Positions 1 through 3,288 of a stretch of DNA of 6,028 bases are shown here, piece after piece. Below the pieces are notes generated by a model. That model ran no database searches. It saw nothing but the letters and a program-made list of their open reading frames with translations, and was not told the origin of the DNA. A program made the position numbers and the translations under genes. The stretch's first letter is position 1. Each line of letters begins with the position of its first letter. Source of the DNA: Methanothrix sp. (GTDB lineage: Archaea; Halobacteriota; Methanosarcinia; Methanotrichales; Methanotrichaceae); NCBI GenBank assembly GCA_028688535.1, contig JAQTXY010000133.1:1-6028 (forward strand), read 5' to 3'.

Positions 1-259
1 GCTTGAGCTTGGCCCTCTCCTCAGCATCTTTTTTGCACCATTCAAGAGCCTGCTTCCGCCATTCTCCCCAGCATGCTTCTTCGAACTCCTCCCGTATCCT
101 GCGCTCTTCTCTTTCTGCAATCTCCGCTATTTTGATGGCCTCTTTGATGTTGACCTCTTCCAGGTCGTAGCCACAGTGGGGGCATTTGGTGCGCCGGAAG
201 AGAGGAGGGTCATAGGTCCTATCGGCCAGGGCTCTGCATTGCGGGCATGTAACTTGCAT
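1..259 (-). CDS. Zinc-ribbon / coiled-coil protein, N-terminal 86 residues (runs off left edge)
   Basis: This frame opens at the ATG at 257-259 and stays open to the window edge, so the C-terminus is missing. Two CxxC knuckles (C5-P-Q-C8 and C26-P-H-C29-G) are spaced like a zinc ribbon. Residues about 37-86 are strongly charged (EREERR, EEFEEA, KKDAEERAKLK) and should form a long helix or coiled coil. The start is supported by a GAGG Shine-Dalgarno (plus-strand cctc, 266-269) 6 nt upstream. Only 11 nt separate it from the stop of the MCM N-domain gene, so the two are probably co-transcribed and possibly translationally coupled. I do not recognise a named family. A nucleic-acid or protein-binding accessory role is inferred only from the zinc ribbon and the MCM-like neighbour. 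Confidence 0.8.
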   Translation of the reverse strand, partial: MQVTCPQCRALADRTYDPPLFRRTKCPHCGYDLEEVNIKEAIKIAEIAEREERRIREEFEEACWGEWRKQALEWCKKDAEERAKLK

Positions 260-270
260 TTTCGGCCTCT

Positions 271-1023
271 TTAGACTCCTACGCCCTTATTCTCCAAGGA
301 TATGCTCTTAAAGAATAGGTCGAAGTCAGTGCTCTTGCTCGCCTGAGATTTTCGGGGATAGAATTTTAAGATACCATTGACTATAATTCTGTCACCAGGA
401 GAGGCCCTTCCCACCAGATCGTCCTCCAGCTCAACATCCAGCTCCCGAGGCGGCACTCCTTCTTTGATATCCTCCAGTGATTCCTGCATTCTGATCTTCT
501 GGGCGGTAACATACCCGCTACTGTTGATGAGAGGCCTGAACGGCCCCCTTCGACCGCATTCATGGTTCGAACACTTGATATCTGGATCCGCTCGATCAAC
601 TCTTGTGAGATCCTGAAGGAAAACGTTTCCGCATCGCAGGCACAGGAAAACTGCTGACGAGACTCTCTTGGACCGTGCCTTATCCGCCTTCACAACCCTG
701 CCTTCTATGGCAATCAGCCTGTCAATATAGGCGCTATTTAGCTGTCCGATCCTGAAACGGCCTGGCAGCTCTGTGATCCTCACCTGAACCCGGTCCAGAT
801 GGGCATCTTTGGGCAGATCTATCTGGTGGAGGGCCGCCCCGGCAGAGCCCAGCGTTTTCTCAGGCCTCTCAAGTAGTTCACTGGCAAATTCTGGATCGCA
901 TCTCTCCAGGTCGGAGAACTTGACATAGAGGCTGCTCATATCAGAACCTGCGAGCGCCAACATCTCGTCCCAGTACCGGGATCTCAGGATCTCCTCCCAC
1001 CTGGCCGCAGGATCTGAATTCAT
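271..1023 (-). CDS. Standalone MCM N-terminal domain protein (no AAA+ helicase motor)
   Basis: The 250-residue product matches the N-terminal half of archaeal MCM from end to end. Residues 30-60 carry the helical subdomain (SLYVKFSDLE, DPEFASELLE). An OB-fold core follows (IDRLIAIEGRVVKADKARS). The zinc module has C128, C131, C151 and C156 (CLRCG, CSNHEC). Next come a hairpin region and the conserved AQKIRMQE, then the allosteric-loop region (EGVPPRELDVELEDDLVG, PGDRIIVNGIL). It ends where the linker to the ATPase would begin; full archaeal MCMs are about 650-700 residues, and there is no Walker A, Walker B or winged helix here. In MCM this region forms the hexamer collar and binds DNA. Whether this protein forms rings, decorates the real MCM or acts elsewhere is unknown. 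ATG at 1021-1023 is preferred over an in-frame TTG at 1033-1035 because a GGAGAGG ribosome site lies between them. The clean stop and tight spacing to the next gene argue against a recent truncation. Confidence 0.88.
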   Translation of the reverse strand: MNSDPAARWEEILRSRYWDEMLALAGSDMSSLYVKFSDLERCDPEFASELLERPEKTLGSAGAALHQIDLPKDAHLDRVQVRITELPGRFRIGQLNSAYIDRLIAIEGRVVKADKARSKRVSSAVFLCLRCGNVFLQDLTRVDRADPDIKCSNHECGRRGPFRPLINSSGYVTAQKIRMQESLEDIKEGVPPRELDVELEDDLVGRASPGDRIIVNGILKFYPRKSQASKSTDFDLFFKSISLENKGVGV

Positions 1024-1026
1024 TAT

Positions 1027-1033
1027 CCTCTCC
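1027..1033 (-). promoter_or_regulatory. Shine-Dalgarno that decides the MCM N-domain gene start
   Basis: Read on the minus strand, GGAGAGG is followed by ATA and then ATG at 1023. GGAG lies 6 nt before that ATG. The alternative TTG start overlaps this site and would have to use sequence further upstream, where no comparable motif is seen. Confidence 0.65.
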
Positions 1034-1059
1034 AAGAATGCGGATGATATCTAAAACTT

Positions 1060-1083
1060 GGCTCAGAGCGAGCCGCAGGGCTC
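1060..1083 (-). terminator. Alternative hairpins between two minus-strand genes
   Basis: Three 5-bp arms occur in the plus-strand order GGCTC (1060-1064), GAGCC (1070-1074), GGCTC (1079-1083). The middle arm can pair with either flank, giving two mutually exclusive stem-loops. On the minus strand the second stem is followed by caaGTTTT, so it could be a weak intrinsic terminator for the 1092-1484 gene. It also lies in the leader of the MCM N-domain gene, so an attenuator-like role is possible but not shown. Confidence 0.35.
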
Positions 1084-1091
1084 AATCCCGA

Positions 1092-1484
1092 TTAGGAGCC
1101 CTGTATCCCCAGCGCCTCCGCCTTCATCTCCCTGGCCTTCTGGCGGGCTTGCGCGGCATCCATCTTCCTGGCGCTCCCCAGATGGACATTGCGCGTATTG
1201 CCGCCCTCACGCCAAGATGTCATCCAGTAGGTGTAGGTTTTGCAACCCTTGCGGCTCTGCTTGACCTTTTCCATCTCCCACACAGTCAGATCCTCCAGCC
1301 TAGCCTGGAGCTTAAGGGCCCCGGCCTCTGCCAGGGCCTTCTCCGCCTCTCCTTGCAGCCTCTTTGCCTCCCGACGGGCCGCGGGTGCACGGGAGGCCTT
1401 CTGCAGGGCTCGGGCATCGCGGGCAAACTCCCGGGCGGACCTCTTCAGGGCCTTCCGGCGCTCGCCGGCGGCGGTACGGTGCAT
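1092..1484 (-). CDS. Small basic helical protein with a C-terminal YW-x4-WREGG motif
   Basis: The product has 130 residues. Residues 1-65 are Ala/Arg/Lys/Glu-rich and should be a long helix or coiled coil. Residues 86-103 hold the recognisable part, YWMTSWREGG followed by TRNVHLG, and then a short helix (MDAAQARQKAREMKAEALG). The W-REGG-x3-R-x2-HLG core resembles small DUF6788-like archaeal proteins of unknown function; this assignment is from memory of the motif and is tentative. The usual Cys-rich stretch before that motif is reduced to a single Cys (C81). The ATG at 1482-1484 has no Shine-Dalgarno, and a strong TATA box is centred about 30 bp upstream, so translation is probably leaderless. 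Two long plus-strand frames overlap this gene, but only this frame has recognisable motifs. Function unknown. Confidence 0.75.
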   Translation of the reverse strand: MHRTAAGERRKALKRSAREFARDARALQKASRAPAARREAKRLQGEAEKALAEAGALKLQARLEDLTVWEMEKVKQSRKGCKTYTYWMTSWREGGNTRNVHLGSARKMDAAQARQKAREMKAEALGIQGS

Positions 1485-1493
1485 GGGAGAATG

Positions 1494-1537
1494 GTTCTAT
1501 GGCATTTTACTTAAATATTGGGATAATGTCATAGAAC
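1494..1537. promoter_or_regulatory. Inverted repeat centred on the TATA box (putative operator)
   Basis: The left arm gttctatggcat (1494-1505) and right arm atgtcatagaac (1526-1537) pair at 11 of 12 positions across a 20-bp spacer. The dyad centre (1515.5) falls inside the TATA octamer at 1511-1518. Arm centres are 32 bp apart, close to three helical turns. A dimeric repressor binding both arms would enclose the TBP/TFB site, so an operator is the simplest reading. The binding protein is unknown; the small basic product of the downstream gene is one candidate by inference only. Confidence 0.5.
1511..1518 (-). promoter_or_regulatory. TATA box of the 1092-1484 gene
   Basis: The octamer reads ATATTTAA on the minus strand and is centred 30.5 bp from the A of the ATG at 1484. 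Archaeal transcription starts about 25-30 bp downstream of the TATA centre, so the mRNA would begin at or within a few bases of the start codon. This fits the lack of a ribosome-binding site. Confidence 0.65.
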
Positions 1538-1582
1538 TTATTGGAGCGTTCAGTATCTGGTTTCCACTGGAACTAGAATATT

Positions 1583-1599
1583 AAAAAGGTAGATAAAAA
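1583..1599 (-). terminator. Paired oligo-T tracts on the minus strand
   Basis: Two runs of five T on the minus strand (plus-strand A at 1583-1587 and 1595-1599) lie about 45 nt beyond the stop of the fragment at 1644. Archaeal RNA polymerase can terminate at such tracts without a hairpin. This is only suggestive. The rest of 1538-1640 shows no gene. Confidence 0.3.
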
Positions 1600-1643
1600 G
1601 AGCATCCGGATTGAAGCGAATAAGCGGCGTCTATGCGCATGCC

Positions 1644-1721
1644 TCACCCCTCGAAATGATTGTAGTGCTTGTGTGCTTTGTCGATAGTCACGATCTCCGG
1701 GAAGAAGGGCTTTGGCAGGAG
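1644..1721 (-). pseudogene. Possible C-terminal remnant of an unknown gene
   Basis: A minus-strand frame ending at TGA (1644-1646) encodes LLPKPFFPEIVTIDKAHKHY then NHFEG, with mostly G or C in third codon position, as in the real genes here. It has no start codon: an in-frame TAA lies roughly 40 codons upstream of its stop. It is followed by oligo-T tracts. I do not recognise the family. Because it is only 25 codons long, chance cannot be excluded. Confidence 0.22.
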
Positions 1722-1722
1722 A

Positions 1723-1768
1723 GATTTCTGCCTCTGAGAGTGATATTTAAACCATCGAGGCAGAGATC
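1723..1768. promoter_or_regulatory. Second inverted repeat centred on a TATA box (putative operator)
   Basis: The arms gatttctgcctc (1723-1734) and gaggcagagatc (1757-1768) pair at 11 of 12 positions with a 22-bp spacer. The dyad centre (1745.5) is within 1 bp of the centre of the TATA octamer at 1743-1750. The geometry is nearly that of the repeat at 1494-1537, although the arm sequences differ. Confidence 0.45.
1743..1750 (+). promoter_or_regulatory. TATA box for the interrupted plus-strand reading frame
   Basis: ATATTTAA, the same octamer as in the minus-strand promoter at 1511-1518, is centred 29.5 bp before the A of an ATG at 1776. No Shine-Dalgarno lies in between, so a leaderless transcript is expected. 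In the opposite direction no convincing start follows. Confidence 0.5.
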
Positions 1769-1775
1769 CTTATGA

Positions 1776-1804
1776 ATGATTTTTGAAGATATCAAAAACA
1801 TCGA
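1776..1804 (+). pseudogene. N-terminal stub of a gene cut by the IS21 element
   Basis: The ATG at 1776-1778 opens MIFEDIKNID, which looks like a normal protein N-terminus, and then runs into the IS21 end at about 1805. The frame continues through the element's terminal repeats to a chance TAA near 1859. Promoter spacing supports a leaderless gene whose body was displaced or lost. The family cannot be named from ten residues. A second ATG at 1772 is followed within four codons by a stop and is less likely. Confidence 0.4.
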
Positions 1805-1810
1805 TGTATC

Positions 1811-1854
1811 CGCCAATTCGAATTTGACCCCTCACGCCAATCCGATTTTGGTCC
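1811..1854. repeat. Tandem subterminal repeats of the IS21 end
   Basis: Two 20-bp copies, cgccaattcgaatttgaccc (1811-1830) and cgccaatccgattttggtcc (1835-1854), repeat with a 24-bp period and share 16 of 20 bases. Multiple subterminal repeats of this kind are the known transposase-binding sites of IS21-family elements. Confidence 0.7.
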
Positions 1855-1902
1855 ACTCTTAAGCGGCTAATCATTCTCATCATGTATAAAGTTCACGTCT
1901 CG

Positions 1903-2013
1903 CTACCTTCTTCTGAAGCTCTTTCCGTTCATGTTCAATATCAATGCGTGATGGGTAATCCTATCGAGAATTGCTGCTGTTAGAGTCCGATCATGAAATG
2001 CAAAGAGGTTCGG
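1903..2013 (-). pseudogene. istB: IS21 helper ATPase IstB, C-terminal fragment
   Basis: The minus-strand frame reads FHDRTLTAAILDRITHHALI then LNMNGKSFRRR and stops at TAG (1903-1905). This is the characteristic end of IstB, the AAA+ helper ATPase that activates the IS21 transposase. The recognisable identity begins at about 1998; a few further residues (PNLFA) extend to about 2013 but the usual sequence before FHDR appears deleted. All ATPase motifs are missing. About 31 of roughly 250 residues survive. Confidence 0.8.
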
Positions 2014-2121
2014 TGGAGACATATTCTACGTCTTGGAAAGCGAGGTCCAGATTGGTGTGGTATGCAGGGGGCAGGTCAAGTGCGACGGAATTAGTTCTAA
2101 ACGCCGTCCCTAAAGGATAGG
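2014..2121. other. Unassigned junction sequence upstream of the GNAT gene
   Basis: I see no gene here. One minus-strand frame stays open for about 45 codons (including LDLPPAYHTNLDLAFQDVEY) and ends at a TGA near 1991, but I cannot match it to a family and it overlaps the istB remnant in another frame. It may be scrambled mobile-element DNA or chance. Confidence 0.3.
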
Positions 2122-2128
2122 AATATAT
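2122..2128 (+). promoter_or_regulatory. Candidate TATA box of the GNAT gene
   Basis: The AATATAT core lies in a small palindromic context (ggaatatatcc, 2120-2130). A start of transcription about 25 bp downstream would fall near 2150, just before the ATG at 2167. It would exclude the TTG at 2134 as a start. Confidence 0.4.
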
Positions 2129-2166
2129 CCATATTGGTCGCACCGAGTTCACGTTGGCAGGTCTTC

Positions 2167-2757
2167 ATGACACACCTACAAATATTGGGTAGGGGAGTTT
2201 GTTATACAGGAGTAGAGGCTTTGAAAAAAGATAAAGGAGAATGTTGCGTAACACTCGAGGTTGCAGGAAAGGGGGACCTGTTGGGCTTCAAGAGAGACCT
2301 GCAGGAAGCATTTGCTAAAGCTGTGACTGAAGCATTTGGCTCTATCCCAGATGAAATGATTCCTTCTGATGAAGATATCGAGGAATCCTTCAGTGCTCCG
2401 GGCGCCGTAACCTATCATATCCTCTCAGATGGGAATAAGGTCGGCGGCGCTGTACTGGCTATTGATGAAGCAACACATCACAACTCGCTTGATCTCTTCT
2501 ATATATCTACAAAGGAACATGGTCGTGGCATTGGATACAAGGCATGGAGAGCAATTGAGGAAAGGTATCCCGAGACAAGGGTTTGGGAAACTCACACGCC
2601 GTATTTTGAAAAACGCAACATTCACTTCTATGTTAATAAATGTGGATTCAAGATTGTCGAATATTACAATATGTATAACCCAGACCCCCATAGAGCTGAT
2701 AAAGAAGGCCTGCCTGGAGATGGGGAGCTATTTAGATTTGAAAAGATCATGAGGTAA
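2167..2757 (+). CDS. GNAT-family N-acetyltransferase
   Basis: The product transfers an acetyl group from acetyl-CoA to an unknown amine. Numbered from ATG 2167 (196 residues), homologous sequence begins near residue 37 ([13 protein letters not shown]). Core strand [10 protein letters not shown] comes next, followed by [20 protein letters not shown], in which R120-G-I-G is the acetyl-CoA pyrophosphate loop (motif A). The final part has [22 protein letters not shown] (motif B, with the usual FY-x3-GF signature) and ends FRFEKIMR. The start is uncertain. ATG 2167 has a weak AGG upstream. TTG 2221 has GGAG 8 nt upstream and would remove most of the non-homologous leader. The TTG at 2134 is too close to the TATA box. 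Many codons end in A or T, unlike the flanking genes, and IS remnants lie on both sides, so acquisition by transfer is likely. The gene stands alone, with no visible partner. Confidence 0.82.
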   Translation: MTHLQILGRGVCYTGVEALKKDKGECCVTLEVAGKGDLLGFKRDLQEAFAKAVTEAFGSIPDEMIPSDEDIEESFSAPGAVTYHILSDGNKVGGAVLAIDEATHHNSLDLFYISTKEHGRGIGYKAWRAIEERYPETRVWETHTPYFEKRNIHFYVNKCGFKIVEYYNMYNPDPHRADKEGLPGDGELFRFEKIMR

Positions 2758-2767
2758 TCGCTGTGAA

Positions 2768-2782
2768 CCCTTCTAAGAAGGG
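2768..2782 (+). terminator. Short stem-loop after the GNAT gene
   Basis: cccttc / gaaggg with a 3-nt taa loop begins 10 nt after the stop codon. No T-run follows on the plus strand, so it is at best a weak terminator or an mRNA 3'-end stabiliser. Confidence 0.3.
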
Positions 2783-2848
2783 CGATGCGGAGACACAAAA
2801 AATGCTTAAGCTTTGCAGATGGCTCTATAATTGCGACTATTCAGCCAT

Positions 2849-2878
2849 GCCGTCTAAATCATTATAAATTCAGACGGC
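2849..2878 (-). terminator. Hairpin at the 3' end of the IS66 remnant
   Basis: Arms gccgtctaaat (2849-2859) and attcagacggc (2868-2878) pair at 10 of 11 positions around an 8-nt loop, overlapping the final codons of the IS66 frame. It may be a terminator of the transposase gene. The lack of a T-run directly after it leaves the call open. Confidence 0.4.
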
Positions 2879-3196
2879 AATCCAAGAAACGGCTTTCCTT
2901 CGAAAGCTCCTTGAATTGCATCGATAACGGATAATGCGGCAAAATATTTTCGCGCCCTCCCAGCTTCTAAAAGTACCTGAAATCTTCTGCTAAACTTTCA
3001 CCATTCGTATGTCCCTTTCAGCCAGATTATTATCAAATGGAACCTCAAAGTCATACATGAAGGCAAGAACTTCTCTCCGATACTTCTGCAATCTTTCTAA
3101 CAGATTTTGCGCCTTCGTTTTCTTCTTTTTTCCGCGTTTTTTAATCTGGCTTTGTGAATCTGAGACAATTGGCGGAGGATTTTCGAGTTTAGCCAT
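2854..3196 (-). pseudogene. tnpC: IS66-family transposase, degraded C-terminal fragment
   Basis: From the ATG at 3194-3196 the frame reads through ENPPP, a basic linker ([12 protein letters not shown]), then [20 protein letters not shown] and [17 protein letters not shown]. This is the IS66 transposase region holding the last catalytic acidic residue (NNLAERD). A TAG at 2990-2992 interrupts it, after which the same frame continues QKISGTFRSWEGAKIFCR. At about 2935-2939 the frame shifts and the usual segment before the C-terminus (about 13 codons) is missing; the other frame then gives ALSVIDAIQGAFEGKPFLG and stops at 2854-2856. There are thus three lesions: 5' truncation, nonsense codon, and deletion with frameshift. 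The upstream boundary is abrupt, with an in-frame TAG just before the ATG. Nothing is recognised in the 92 bp between here and the TPR gene stop. Confidence 0.85.
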
Positions 3197-3288
3197 TTCA
3201 TACTACCACCTCTTTTATCTGCCTCGATCGCTGCCGCAGTCATGAAATTCCGCATAAATTGATTGAGTTAGCCCAGATACCCCTCAAG

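Larger units (their letters stand above)
1805..2013 (-). mobile_element. Decayed IS21-family element, istB-side end only
   Basis: The segment holds the terminus downstream of istB (TGTATCCGCC at 1805) with two subterminal repeats, and the end of istB. The rest of istB, all of istA and the other terminus are absent: no matching inverted terminal repeat was found between 2013 and the GNAT gene. The element is therefore a deletion remnant and cannot transpose. The right boundary is approximate. Confidence 0.75.

Noticed and set aside
1038..1584. Long plus-strand open frames opposite the 1092-1484 gene
   Set aside because: They are Leu/Pro/Gly/Ser-rich shadows of a GC-rich minus-strand gene. They have no recognisable domain, and the minus frame contains the conserved WREGG motif.
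1805..1860. The pair of 24-bp-period repeats considered as the start of a CRISPR array
   Set aside because: There are only two diverged copies with a 4-bp gap. They fit IS21 subterminal repeats next to an istB end.
2176..2752. Alternative frames on both strands over the GNAT gene
   Set aside because: The plus frame ending at 2757 carries the GNAT motifs in order; the others show none.
2819..2848. Imperfect inverted repeat ATGGCT...AGCCAT next to the IS66 remnant, considered as an IS terminal repeat
   Set aside because: The arms are only 6 bp and no matching copy was found at the other side of the IS66 fragment.
3197..3254. Short minus-strand frame starting [20 protein letters not shown] between the TPR gene and the IS66 remnant
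   Set aside because: It runs out of frame into the IS66 sequence and has no family resemblance; probably chance or a junction fragment.
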